Source of the DNA: DATKSS01 sp035468355
Lineage (GTDB): Bacteria; Chloroflexota; Dormibacteria; Dormibacterales; Dormibacteraceae
NCBI GenBank assembly: GCA_035468355.1
Contig: DATITA010000024.1
Span: 13,850 to 77,849, forward strand
Reading direction: 5' to 3'
DNA length: 64,000 nt
Made by a program: the position numbers and the translations under genes. A model generated the notes under the pieces. It saw only the letters and a program-made list of their open reading frames with translations, did not search any database and was not told the DNA's origin. Below are positions 40,996 through 49,408 of this stretch, in pieces. Numbering within the stretch: position 1 is the first letter of the stretch; every line of letters starts with the position of its first letter.

Positions 40996-41934
40996 TCAGC
41001 CGGCGAAGTCGATGAAGAGCTCTTCCGCGTTCCAGGTGTCGACACCCGGTATGTGCTTGGCGGCGAGGCTCGCAAGCACGCGGCCGGGGCCGAGCTCGAC
41101 GACGGTCTTGATCTTCATCGCCCGCATCGAAACCATGGTCCGCGCCCAATCGACCTGTCGCAGCATTTGGAGCCGGAGCTCCTCCTGCAGCGCAGCAACG
41201 GTGCGGAGGGCCTCGCCTGAGGCGTTGGCCAGGATGGGGATGGAAGGCGCCTTGATCGGCAGCCGGTCGACGACCTTGCGGAAGGCCGCAGCGGCAGCCT
41301 CCATCAGCGGGGTGTGGGCCGCGAGCGGGATCGTGAGGATGAGGGCGCGCCGCGCCCCGGCGGCGATGGCCAGCCTCTCGGCCTCCTCGACTGCGGGGAC
41401 CTCGCCCGAGAGCACGAACTGGACGTCGGCGTTGCGATTGGCGATCCACAGCTTGCCCTGGGCAGACGCCTCTTCGCGAATCGCCTCGACCTGGGCTTCG
41501 TCGAGGCCCACGATCGCGATCATCCCGCCCGGCTGCTCGTGAGCCGCCAGCGCCATGATCCGGCCCCGCTCCTTGACCAGCAGCAGCGCGGTCTCCCAGG
41601 GGATCGAGCCCGCGGCGGCGAGCGACGCGATCTCGCCCAGGCTGTGACCCGCAGTCACGCTGACGTTCTCGAATCCATAGCTCTCCCGCCAGACTTCGTA
41701 GGCGGCCCAGCACACGGTCATGACGCAGGGCTGGATGACGTCGGTGCGGTTCAGCTCCTCCACCGGGCCCTCGAAGCACAGCTTGCGCACGGGCATCTGC
41801 AGCACCTCTTCGGCCCGCTCGAACACGCGGCGCGCAGCCGGGTAGCGATCGTGCAGGTTCTTGCCCATGCCCGGCTTCTGCACCCCCTGCCCGGGGAACA
41901 GAAGCGCGATCGGCCCTGCAAGCGTTACGCCCAT
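40996..41934 (-). CDS. fabD: Malonyl-CoA:ACP transacylase
   Basis: FabD loads malonyl groups from CoA onto ACP. The 312-residue protein has the family opening LLFPGQGVQKPGMGKNL, the nucleophile Ser98 in AGHSLGEIASL, the substrate-binding arginine in VKERGRIM, and the catalytic histidine near LAAHTPLMEAA. It lies between fabH and fabG. Start ATG 41934 follows fabH by 29 bases. Confidence 0.94.
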   Translation of the reverse strand: MGVTLAGPIALLFPGQGVQKPGMGKNLHDRYPAARRVFERAEEVLQMPVRKLCFEGPVEELNRTDVIQPCVMTVCWAAYEVWRESYGFENVSVTAGHSLGEIASLAAAGSIPWETALLLVKERGRIMALAAHEQPGGMIAIVGLDEAQVEAIREEASAQGKLWIANRNADVQFVLSGEVPAVEEAERLAIAAGARRALILTIPLAAHTPLMEAAAAAFRKVVDRLPIKAPSIPILANASGEALRTVAALQEELRLQMLRQVDWARTMVSMRAMKIKTVVELGPGRVLASLAAKHIPGVDTWNAEELFIDFAG

Positions 41935-41963
41935 GTCATGTCCTTTCGGCCCATATCACGTCT

Positions 41964-43001
41964 TTATGCCCATTTGAGGAGCGTCGCTCCCCAGGTCAAG
42001 CCTGACCCGAAGCCGGCGAGCAGGACATGGTCACCTGACCTGACGCGGCCGTTGCGAACGGCCTCCTCGAGCGCGATCGGGATCGAGGCGCTGGACGTGT
42101 TGCCGTACTCGTCGATGTTGATGGCGACCCGCTCGAGCGGAAGGCCGATGCGGCGCGCAGCCGCGTCGATGATCCGGAAGTTGGCCTGGTGGGGAACCCA
42201 GAGGTCGATGTCCTCCATGGCCACCCCGGCCTTGCTGCAGACCTCGTTCGCCTGCCTGATGAAGATGTCGACCGCGAACTTGAAGACGTCAGGTCCCACC
42301 ATCTCGATGTAGGGCTGCGCGTCCTTGGCCGCGTACGCGCCTTTTTCGATGTTGCCGCACGTCACCTGCGCATATCCGCGGCCGTCCGACCCGAGGCACC
42401 AGCTGAGAAACCCGGCTCCCTTAGGGGCGGGGCGTACGACTGCGGCGCCTGCGCCATCGCCGAAGATGACCGCTGTGCCGCGACTCCCGTAGTCGAGCAT
42501 CCGGGACAGCACCTCGGCGCCGATGACCAACACGTTGTCGGCCCGCTCGGTGGCGATGAACGAGTCCGCGATGGAGAGTCCGTACATGAAGCTTGTGCAG
42601 GCGGCCAGCATGTCCCACGCCACTGCGCCCGGAGCGTCGAGCTCGTTCTGGATGCGACACGCGATGGAGGGGAACGGCCCATCCGGCGACGACGTGCCCA
42701 CCAGGATCATGTCGAGGTCTTCGGCCTTGATGCCCGCCGCCTCCAGCGCGCTTCGCGCGGCCTTGGTGGCGAGCTCGAGCGTGGTCGTTCCAGGTTCGGC
42801 GATGTGGCGCCGGTGGATACCCGTGCGCTCCGTGATCCAGTGGTCGGAGGTGTCAATCATCTTCTCGAGGTCGAAGTTGGTGATGATCTTCTCGGGCACG
42901 TAGACGCCGACGCCGGCGATGGCGCTGGGCCGGCCCTTGGCCTTGAATGAGCGAAGCGGCACCGCGCCCGACCGTGTGCGGTATGCGTTGGTGATCGCCA
43001 T
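41964..43001 (-). CDS. fabH: 3-oxoacyl-ACP synthase III
   Basis: FabH starts fatty-acid synthesis by joining an acyl-CoA primer to malonyl-ACP. The 345-residue protein has the catalytic triad Cys135 (LAACTSFMYGL), His271 (VPHQANFRI) and Asn301 (EYGNTSSAS). The extra ~25 residues at the N-terminus are longer than E. coli FabH. The primer choice (acetyl or branched-chain) cannot be read directly. It follows acpP by six bases. Confidence 0.94.
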   Translation of the reverse strand: MAITNAYRTRSGAVPLRSFKAKGRPSAIAGVGVYVPEKIITNFDLEKMIDTSDHWITERTGIHRRHIAEPGTTTLELATKAARSALEAAGIKAEDLDMILVGTSSPDGPFPSIACRIQNELDAPGAVAWDMLAACTSFMYGLSIADSFIATERADNVLVIGAEVLSRMLDYGSRGTAVIFGDGAGAAVVRPAPKGAGFLSWCLGSDGRGYAQVTCGNIEKGAYAAKDAQPYIEMVGPDVFKFAVDIFIRQANEVCSKAGVAMEDIDLWVPHQANFRIIDAAARRIGLPLERVAINIDEYGNTSSASIPIALEEAVRNGRVRSGDHVLLAGFGSGLTWGATLLKWA

Positions 43002-43007
43002 GTCAGC

Positions 43008-43265
43008 TCAGGCCTCTAGTCTCTCGGCGGCCTTCTGCTCCAGGAACTTCCAGAGGTCGCCGATGGTCTTCATCTTCTCCAGCTCATCCTCGGGAAGCTC
43101 GACGTCGTATTTGTCCTCGATCGCGGCGATCAGCTCGACCAGGTCGAGCGAGTCCGCGGCCAGGTCCTTGGCGAAGCTCTTGTCGAGCTGCACCTGGTCC
43201 GAGTCGACACCGAGGATCTCGCCGGCGAGGTCCTGAAGGTCTTTGAAAACGAGTTGGGTTGCCAT
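43008..43265 (-). CDS. acpP: Acyl carrier protein
   Basis: The 85-residue acidic protein has the phosphopantetheine attachment site Ser39 in LAADSLDLVELIAAIE, and the usual four-helix ACP profile with LPEDELEKMKTIGDLWKFLE. It carries growing acyl chains between Fab enzymes. AGGAG precedes the ATG. It sits between fabF and fabH, as in other bacteria. Confidence 0.95.
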   Translation of the reverse strand: MATQLVFKDLQDLAGEILGVDSDQVQLDKSFAKDLAADSLDLVELIAAIEDKYDVELPEDELEKMKTIGDLWKFLEQKAAERLEA

Positions 43266-43278
43266 GGCTAACTCCTGA

Positions 43279-44541
43279 TCAGTTGATGCCCTTCGGGCCT
43301 TTGATGACGAGGGTCGCGTTGTGACCGCCGAAGCCGAACGAGTTCGACATGGCCACTTTGATATCCGCCTTGCGCGCCTTGTTGGGCACGTAATCGAGGT
43401 CGCACTCCGGGTCCTGGTTGTCCAGGTTGATGGTGGGCGGCAGCATGCCTCGGTCGAGAGCGAGGATGCACGCGGCGGCCTCGATAGCGCCGGCGGCTCC
43501 GAGCAGGTGCCCGTGGACCGACTTGGTCGAGCTCACCGCGAGCCTGTGCGCGTGGTCGCCGAAGACCGCCTTGATGGCCCTGGTCTCGGCGACGTCGCCG
43601 AGCTTGGTCGAAGTCCCGTGGGCGTTGATGTAGCCGACGTCGGAGAGCTCGACTCCGCTCTTCTCGAGCGCCCGCTTCATGGCGCGGATCGCGCCCTTGC
43701 CCTCCGGCTGGGGGGCGGTGAAGTGATACATGTCGGCGCTCGCTCCGTAGCCGGCGATCTCGGCGATGATCTTGGCCCCGCGCTTCTTCGCGTGATCCAT
43801 GTCTTCGAGGACGAGCATCACGGACCCCTCGCTCATGACGAAGCCGTCGCGGTTGATGTCGAAGGGCCGGCAGGCCTTCTCGGGCTCGTCGTTGCGTTCG
43901 CTCACAGCCTTGATCTGGCTGAACGCGCCCATCGTCAGGGGTGTGATCGTCGCTTCTGAACCGCCGGCGAGCATCGCCACGGCATCACCGCGCTTGATGA
44001 TCTCCGAGGCTTCGCCGATGCCGTGCGAACCTGATGCGCAGGCGCTGACGATGGCGTAGTTGGGACCACCGGCATGCGTGTGAATCGCAACGATCCCGGC
44101 CGCCATGTCGGCGATCATCATCGGGACGGTGAACGGGCTGATGCGCTTAGGACCTCGTTCCATCAGCTGCGTGTGGCTCTTCTCGATCTCCTCCATGCCG
44201 CCGATGCCTGAGCTGACGATCACGCCGACGTCGTCGGGATCCATCTCGCCCGGCTCGAGGCCGGACTGCGCGAGGGCTTGCTTGGAGGCCGCCAGGGCGA
44301 ACTGGCAATAGCGCCCGATGTGGCGGGCGGTCTTGCGGTCCATGTATTCCTCGGGGTTGAATCCCTTGACCTCGCCCGCGATCTTGCAGTCGAAGACGGC
44401 GGTGTCGAAGTGGGTGATCCGGCCGATTCCCGAGACCCCTTCGACCATGTTCGACCACACCGTCTCCAGGTCATTGCCGATCGGGGTCACGAAGCCCATG
44501 CCGGTGACGGCCACGCGGCGACCGTTGGAGATGGATGCCAT
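43279..44541 (-). CDS. fabF: 3-oxoacyl-ACP synthase II
   Basis: FabF is the elongating condensing enzyme. The 420-residue protein has the nucleophile Cys168 in VSACASGSHGIGEA, histidines in NAHGTSTKLGD and KSVHGHLLGAAGAIE, and FGFGGHNATLV at the C-terminus. ATG at 44541 follows a TATGCT box by six bases with no Shine-Dalgarno, so the operon message may be leaderless; a TTG two codons upstream is less likely. It is the first gene of fabF-acpP-fabH-fabD-fabG-accD-accA. The palindromes just upstream are candidate control sites. Confidence 0.94.
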   Translation of the reverse strand: MASISNGRRVAVTGMGFVTPIGNDLETVWSNMVEGVSGIGRITHFDTAVFDCKIAGEVKGFNPEEYMDRKTARHIGRYCQFALAASKQALAQSGLEPGEMDPDDVGVIVSSGIGGMEEIEKSHTQLMERGPKRISPFTVPMMIADMAAGIVAIHTHAGGPNYAIVSACASGSHGIGEASEIIKRGDAVAMLAGGSEATITPLTMGAFSQIKAVSERNDEPEKACRPFDINRDGFVMSEGSVMLVLEDMDHAKKRGAKIIAEIAGYGASADMYHFTAPQPEGKGAIRAMKRALEKSGVELSDVGYINAHGTSTKLGDVAETRAIKAVFGDHAHRLAVSSTKSVHGHLLGAAGAIEAAACILALDRGMLPPTINLDNQDPECDLDYVPNKARKADIKVAMSNSFGFGGHNATLVIKGPKGIN

Positions 44542-44547
44542 ACCCAA

Positions 44548-44625
44548 AGCATACGGACGTCAGGGCCAAATCACACTGGCCCCCAGTGCTAATTCGGACC
44601 GGGCAATTAGGACGCGATGTCCTAA
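44548..44625 (-). promoter_or_regulatory. fab operon promoter with palindromic operator
   Basis: TATGCT on the minus strand (44548-44553) lies six bases before the fabF ATG. No -35 match is seen 17-18 bases upstream, so an activator is expected. Upstream are TTAGGAC-N5-GTCCTAA (44607-44625, perfect 7-bp arms, centred about 75 bases before the start), an extra half-like TTCGGAC (44593-44599), and a nested CACTGG-CCC-CCAGTG palindrome (44574-44588). A FasR-like activator gene lies immediately upstream, which makes the first palindrome the best candidate for its site. Confidence 0.6.
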
Positions 44626-44634
44626 AACACCCCC

Positions 44635-45918
44635 CTAAAGCAGTTTTCGGAGGTCCAGGGCCAGCTGCAGGCGCCATCGGGCGGGAGGCGAGTCGAGATC
44701 ACCACCGAGCAGCTCGCGCAGCTTGTCGAGCCGGTAGAGCACGGTGTGGCGATGCAGCTCGAGCTCTGCGGCGGCGTCTTTCACGGAGCCGTGTCCGAGG
44801 TAAGCCTCCAGGGTTTCCAGCAGCGATTCGCGGTGCCGAACCCTGGGGTCCATCAGGCGGCCCAGCGTGTGCGCGACGAAACGCTCAGCCAGCCGTGGGT
44901 TCTGGGCGAGCACGAGATGAGGGATTACCTCGTCGTGGCCATGCACGATGGCCTCAGGGCGCAGCTTGCGACCGGTCTCTATCGCCTGCTGGGCTTCGAG
45001 ATACGAGCGTGAGATTCCGCGCAGCCCGGCGTGGTAGCCGCCGACCCCCGCGCGCACCCGGGCGCGGGCCGTGCCCGAGCGCCGCGACACCTCGTCCTGA
45101 AGCTGGAACGCAAACTGCCGCCCCTGGTCCACGCCGGCTGCGGACTCGGCCGGCCACAGCATCACCAGCGTGCTCGGGTCAGTGGCGTGCTGGATGGCGC
45201 CACGCGGAACCTCGAGCGATGAGGCGACCTCGGCCAGCACCTCGCCGCCGCGCTCGCTGTCGCGGTTGCCGGTGATCAGCTTGCAGACCACGGAGACGTA
45301 GCCCGTGGCTGTGATCGGCAAGTTGAGCGCCAGCGCCTGCTTCTGCAGCTCGAGCTCGGAGTCGAAGCTATCGCTGATCAGCGCGTGGAAGAGGCGGGCA
45401 TGAGCGCGCGTCCCGCGCTGCATGTGCTGCTCTCGCGCGTGGAGATAGGTCTTGGTCACCTCGGCCGCGACCTGGTCCAGCGCTGCGAAGACGTAGTTGG
45501 CGGTGACCATGATGGCTTCGGGCGTGGCCTCTGTATGGTCACGCCAGGAGCGCAGGATCTCGTCCCACGCGACGCGCGCGGCGATTCGATAGGCCGCGAG
45601 GATGGGCTCCACCGACTGGCTGCTGCGCGCCTGCAGGATGCCGAGCTGGGCGACCCGGCGCAGCTCTTCGTTGGTGGCGGGCCTGGCTTCTCGGGCGGTG
45701 GACAGGAACAGGTCGAGGCCGGCTTCGCAGGCGCGCACGATCGCAGACCGCTGCGGAGCCACACCCGTGGAGTCGTCCCATCTGACCAGGCCCACGACGG
45801 CGCGGGCCATGTGCCTGGCCATCCCGATGCGGCGGCGCTCCAGGTCGGCCATCAGCCCGGCCGGAAGGGTGGGCGGCGTCCGGGCGCTCAGCTTGGCCTT
45901 GACGGCCACTTTTGCCAC
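44635..45918 (-). CDS. PucR/CdaR-family regulator, FasR-like, beside fab genes
   Basis: The 427-residue protein has an N-terminal helical sensory part, a middle GGDEF-like degenerate domain (ARVRAGVGGYHAGLRGISRSYLEAQQAIE in parts), and the C-terminal PucR helix-turn-helix: LLETLEAYLGHGSVKDAAAELELHRHTVLYRLDKLRELLG, in parts. In Streptomyces, FasR has the same architecture and activates the adjacent fab operon. Location immediately before fabF supports the same role here. A TATAGT box is seven bases before its GTG start, and its stop is 93 bases before fabF. Confidence 0.85.
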   Translation of the reverse strand: MAKVAVKAKLSARTPPTLPAGLMADLERRRIGMARHMARAVVGLVRWDDSTGVAPQRSAIVRACEAGLDLFLSTAREARPATNEELRRVAQLGILQARSSQSVEPILAAYRIAARVAWDEILRSWRDHTEATPEAIMVTANYVFAALDQVAAEVTKTYLHAREQHMQRGTRAHARLFHALISDSFDSELELQKQALALNLPITATGYVSVVCKLITGNRDSERGGEVLAEVASSLEVPRGAIQHATDPSTLVMLWPAESAAGVDQGRQFAFQLQDEVSRRSGTARARVRAGVGGYHAGLRGISRSYLEAQQAIETGRKLRPEAIVHGHDEVIPHLVLAQNPRLAERFVAHTLGRLMDPRVRHRESLLETLEAYLGHGSVKDAAAELELHRHTVLYRLDKLRELLGGDLDSPPARWRLQLALDLRKLL

Positions 45919-45967
45919 GGAGGTGACTATACGAGCCGCCTGTCTTTAGGACTCCAGGTCGAAGAAG

Positions 45968-46705
45968 TCAGCTCTCCTTCTTGATGAAAGCCAGCATCCG
46001 CCGCCACGCGTCGTCGCTTGCGTCCTTCCACTCCGCGAAGCTGCGGTCGAAGAAGCTGTGCGGCGCCCCCTCGTAGACATGCATCTCGTGCGGCATTTTG
46101 GCCTCCGTGAGCTTCTTGTCGAACTCGTGGAAGGCCTCCTGAGGCGTGAAGTCTGCGCCCGCGACGAGCATCAGCAGCGGGGCCTTCATCTTCGAGATAA
46201 AGGGTTCGCTGCGCTCGGGCCGGCCGTAGAAGCCGATGCAACCCTTGAGCCCGTGCCCGCCGGCCGACTGGTTCCAGGAGTTCGAGCCGCCGAAGCAAAA
46301 GCCGACGGTGAAGACCGAGCTGACGGCGCCCCCGTCTTTCGATTTCAGGTACTCGACCGCGGCCGCGACGTCATCGCGGATGCTGTCGGGCTTGGTCTGC
46401 TCGACGTGAGGCCGATACTCGAACTCTTCGCCCCGCTCACCGATGCCGGCGGTGCGCCCGAAGTAATCGATGGCGACTGCATCAACGCCCGCTTCGGCGA
46501 ACCGCTGTGCGAGCTCCTTGTAGAAGTGATGCAGGCCTCGCACGTCGGGCAGGACCACCATCCCGGCCCCGGTCGGCTTGGATGCTCGCGCGAAATAGGC
46601 GGCGAACCTGGTGCCGTCCGCCGAAGTGAGCTCGAAATCGCCCTGGTCGGCAGCGCCGCCGCTGATCGGAGGTAGAGGAACCCTTGCGTCGTCTGAGTAG
46701 CACAT
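45968..46705 (-). CDS. Dienelactone hydrolase family protein
   Basis: The 245-residue alpha/beta hydrolase has the Cys nucleophile Cys137 in VGFCFGGSNSWN, Asp in MLVAGADFTPQEAFHEF, and His in APHSFFDRSFAEWKDAS, as in carboxymethylenebutenolidase. DGTRFAAYFARAS and VLPDVRGLHHFYKELAQRFAEAGVDAVAIDYF, in parts, fit too. Such enzymes hydrolyse dienelactones from aromatic breakdown or other esters. No pathway partners are adjacent. The ATG at 46705 (MCYSDD) is chosen because homologs begin with MCY; it is divergent from the DinB-like gene. Confidence 0.85.
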   Translation of the reverse strand: MCYSDDARVPLPPISGGAADQGDFELTSADGTRFAAYFARASKPTGAGMVVLPDVRGLHHFYKELAQRFAEAGVDAVAIDYFGRTAGIGERGEEFEYRPHVEQTKPDSIRDDVAAAVEYLKSKDGGAVSSVFTVGFCFGGSNSWNQSAGGHGLKGCIGFYGRPERSEPFISKMKAPLLMLVAGADFTPQEAFHEFDKKLTEAKMPHEMHVYEGAPHSFFDRSFAEWKDASDDAWRRMLAFIKKES

Positions 46706-46735
46706 CCGTCGATTGTCCACTAGATTGGGACGACA

Positions 46736-47254
46736 ATGAAAATAGAGAGCACGGCGTTCACCCCGACCGACCTCCATGGTTTCATGGACGAGTTCCTCGA
46801 CCATGAGCGCGTGCTGCTCGCCGACCGGCTCGAGAGGGCGTCGGCAAGGCTCGCTGAGCTGGGTCCGCGTATAACCTCGGGACACGGCGACGGCGCATGG
46901 AGCAGCCATGACGTCCTTGCACACATCGCGGTGCTGTCGAAGTTCTATGGCGTGCTGGTGCACAAGATCTCGAGCGGCCAGATGACAGAGCTCAATTTGC
47001 TCGAGAACGTCAACGTACGCGATGTCGCGGGCGAGCAGATGGCCAAGCTCGATCCGGCGGAGCTGCTGCGCATGGCCCTAGCGGACCACCGTCGCTCTAT
47101 CGAGACCTTGCGGGCGGTCGAGCCAAGGGCCCTGCGCCGGGCCGCGCGGTTGGAGGACGGGACGATGATGACCGCGGAGGAGATCGCACGCCTGCCTCTG
47201 GTGGCCCATCTCGAGCTGCACGTCCAGCAGCTTGAGAGATCCCTGGAGCCCTGA
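46736..47254 (+). CDS. DinB-like/maleylpyruvate-isomerase-type protein
   Basis: The 172-residue protein is a four-helix bundle with histidines spaced for a metal site (WSSHDVLAHIAV near residue 55, and LVAHLELHVQQLERSLEP at the C-terminus), as in the DinB/YfiT superfamily of thiol-dependent enzymes. The Actinobacterial members often use mycothiol or bacillithiol; this is a general family inference. A TAGATT box nine bases before ATG and no Shine-Dalgarno suggest a leaderless transcript. It is divergent from the hydrolase. Confidence 0.7.
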   Translation: MKIESTAFTPTDLHGFMDEFLDHERVLLADRLERASARLAELGPRITSGHGDGAWSSHDVLAHIAVLSKFYGVLVHKISSGQMTELNLLENVNVRDVAGEQMAKLDPAELLRMALADHRRSIETLRAVEPRALRRAARLEDGTMMTAEEIARLPLVAHLELHVQQLERSLEP

Positions 47255-47265
47255 GCCGTAGGGTC

Positions 47266-47688
47266 CTAGCCGCTGACCTGCGCGTAGCCCAGCCGGCGCA
47301 GCTCGCGCCGGATGGCCTGGGCGGCTTCGTCCATCGAGGCGGGGTCCGGGTTGGGGTCCTGGTTGCCGAAGTCCAGGTCGTGCAGGCCGCGGATAGGGAC
47401 CACGTGGACGTGGCAGTGCGGGACCTCGAGACCGGCCAGCATCATGCCGACCCTCGTCGGCTTGAAAGCTTCCATCTGCGCGCGACCGACCGCTTGCGCC
47501 GCCTCGGTGAGGTGAGCGAGAAGCGTCGATTTCAAATCGAGCCAGTGGTCTACCTCGACCCGCGGGACCACCAGCGCGTGGCCCGGTCGAAGCGGCCGGT
47601 TGGAGAGGAAGGCCACGCATTCATCGTCCTTCCAGACGAAGCGCGCGGGCAGCCGTCCTTCGATGATCTGGGTGAAGATCGTCGCCAC
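47266..47688 (-). CDS. HIT-family protein
   Basis: The 140-residue protein has the histidine triad VPHCHVHVVPI (His-x-His-x-His, around residues 90-100) and PLRPGHALVVPRVEVDHW, diagnostic of HIT nucleotide hydrolases or transferases that act on AMP-linked substrates or dinucleoside polyphosphates. It is short and monodomain. GTG at 47688 has a TAGCCT box six bases upstream. That box overlaps the box of the divergent ABC gene in a palindrome. Confidence 0.9.
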   Translation of the reverse strand: MATIFTQIIEGRLPARFVWKDDECVAFLSNRPLRPGHALVVPRVEVDHWLDLKSTLLAHLTEAAQAVGRAQMEAFKPTRVGMMLAGLEVPHCHVHVVPIRGLHDLDFGNQDPNPDPASMDEAAQAIRRELRRLGYAQVSG

Positions 47689-47694
47689 GCGACT

Positions 47695-47704
47695 AGGCTA
47701 GCCT
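47695..47704. promoter_or_regulatory. Symmetric -10 region serving divergent HIT and ABC genes
   Basis: AGGCTAGCCT is a perfect palindrome. TAGCCT on the plus strand (47699-47704) is seven bases before the ABC GTG, and TAGCCT on the minus strand (47695-47700) is six bases before the HIT GTG. Both spacings fit leaderless transcription, so one melted site may fire both ways. Confidence 0.55.
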
Positions 47705-47711
47705 GTAGCCC

Positions 47712-48608
47712 GTGAGCGCGCCAGCGGTGCAGCTCGAAAACGTCTCGAAGCGCTACGGCGAGGTGCTGGCTCTCGACAGCGTCACGCTGGCGATCGACGC
47801 GGGCGAGGTCGTGGCTATGCTCGGGCCCAACGGCGCGGGCAAGACTACGTCCATCAGCCTGATGCTCGGTACGCGCAAACCAACCTCCGGCAAAACCCGG
47901 CTCTTTGGGCTGGACCCCCGAGACCTCAAGGCTCGCAGCCGAATCGGCGTGATGCTCCAGGAGTCGGGCGTGCCCGGCATGCTGAAGGTGGACGAGATCG
48001 TAGGGCTGTTCGGGTCCTACTATCCGGCGCCACTCAAGGTGTCCGAGGCCGTGGCGATGGCAGGCCTGCAGGAGAAGTCGAAAAGCCTCGTGAAGGATCT
48101 CTCGGGCGGCCAGCGCCAGCGTCTATACCTCGCTCTGGCAGTTTGCGGGAACCCCGACGTCCTGTTCCTCGACGAGCCGACGGTCGGCATGGACGTGGAA
48201 GGACGCCGGCTGTTCCTTCAGCAGATCGGGGAGTTCGCCGCCAGGGGCCGCACGGTCGTCCTCACGACCCATTACCTCGAAGAGGCAGACCAGCTGGCAG
48301 ATCGGGTGATCGTGGTCGACCGCGGCCGCGTGATCGCGGACTCGACGCCCGCGGAGATCAAGTCGCGTGTCGCCGGCAAGAGGATCACATTCCATACCTC
48401 GCGGCCGATCAGCCCCAGTGAGTTGGCGGACCTGCGGGTGAACTCGCAGCAGGTCGAAGACGGCCGCGTACGCCTCCTGACCAACGAGCCCGAGGCGGTG
48501 CTGCGAGAGCTGTTCCGCCGCGGCGTCGAGATGACGCAGCTGGAGGTCGCGGGCGCGGACCTCGAAGAGGCATTCGTGGCGATGACGCACCATGAGGCTG
48601 CGACGTGA
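47712..48608 (+). CDS. ABC transporter ATP-binding protein (exporter type)
   Basis: The 298-residue ATPase has Walker A MLGPNGAGKTTSISLML, the Q loop VMLQES, signature KDLSGGQRQRLYLAL, Walker B DVLFLDEPTVGMD, and switch His in LTTHYLEEA, all typical of ABC-2 exporters. The C-terminal ~80 residues form the regulatory extension of drug/lipid exporter ATPases. Its stop overlaps the permease start, so they form one transporter. The substrate is unknown. Confidence 0.92.
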   Translation: MSAPAVQLENVSKRYGEVLALDSVTLAIDAGEVVAMLGPNGAGKTTSISLMLGTRKPTSGKTRLFGLDPRDLKARSRIGVMLQESGVPGMLKVDEIVGLFGSYYPAPLKVSEAVAMAGLQEKSKSLVKDLSGGQRQRLYLALAVCGNPDVLFLDEPTVGMDVEGRRLFLQQIGEFAARGRTVVLTTHYLEEADQLADRVIVVDRGRVIADSTPAEIKSRVAGKRITFHTSRPISPSELADLRVNSQQVEDGRVRLLTNEPEAVLRELFRRGVEMTQLEVAGADLEEAFVAMTHHEAAT

Positions 48609-49408
48609 GCGCAGCCGCCGCGCGTTCCGCTACCGCCCCGTTCCTTCCCATGGTCACCAAGCAGTCATGGGCCGAATTCATCAAGCTCTTTCGCGTCCCC
48701 GCCTTCAGCACCACGAGCATCGTGCTGCCCGCGATGTTCTACGCGTTCATCGGGCTCGGGCAAGCCAAGCAATTGATGGGGCCGCCTGGGAGCGTCACGT
48801 TCGGTGAGTACTTCCTTGCCTCGATGGCCCTTTATGGAGTCGCCAACGTCATGGTGCTCGGATTCGGGATCTCGCTGGCCAACGAGCGAGGGCAGAAGCA
48901 GGACTTGCTCATGCAGGCAACTCCACTGCCGCCGATTGTTTTCTTCATCGCCAAGACCATCTCCGCTTTGGTCATCGCGTTCATGGCGCTGGTCGTGCTC
49001 AGCCTGCTCGCATACACCGCCGGCGGTGCGCACCTCAGCTCGTCACAGTGGCTCACGTTGTTCTTCCGCTCGATGCTCTGCTCGATCCCATTCGTGGGCC
49101 TCGGCTTTGGGCTCGGCTACATCGCCGGCCCGAACTCTGCGCCGGCCGTGACCAACCTGATCTATCTGCCCACGGCGTTCGCGTCAGGGTTGTTCTTCCC
49201 TCTTAACATGCTCCCGCAGCTCTTGCGGAACATCGCCCCGTACCTGCCGCTCTACCGCGGCGCTCAGCTGGTCTGGGATTCGGTAGGCGCTCCCACCGAA
49301 GGCGGCAGCATCACCACCGACTGGCTGTGGATGGGGGGTTACACGGTCGCGTTCTTCATGCTTGCGATCTGGGCCTACCGCAGGGACCAGGGCCGCAAGT
49401 TCAACTAG
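48605..49408 (+). CDS. ABC-2 type transporter permease
   Basis: The 267-residue protein has six hydrophobic helices (STTSIVLPAMFYAFIGLG, FLASMALYGVANVMVLGFGI, IAKTISALVIAFMALVVLSLLAY, SMLCSIPFVGLGFGLGYIAG, VTNLIYLPTAFASGLFFPLNML, MGGYTVAFFMLAIWAYR, each quoted alone) and the ABC-2 conserved ANERGQKQDLLMQATPLPPIVFF coupling-loop region. It works with the ATPase just upstream, overlapping by GTGA. Its end overlaps the convergent PfkB gene by eight bases. Confidence 0.9.
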   Translation: MSAAAARSATAPFLPMVTKQSWAEFIKLFRVPAFSTTSIVLPAMFYAFIGLGQAKQLMGPPGSVTFGEYFLASMALYGVANVMVLGFGISLANERGQKQDLLMQATPLPPIVFFIAKTISALVIAFMALVVLSLLAYTAGGAHLSSSQWLTLFFRSMLCSIPFVGLGFGLGYIAGPNSAPAVTNLIYLPTAFASGLFFPLNMLPQLLRNIAPYLPLYRGAQLVWDSVGAPTEGGSITTDWLWMGGYTVAFFMLAIWAYRRDQGRKFN

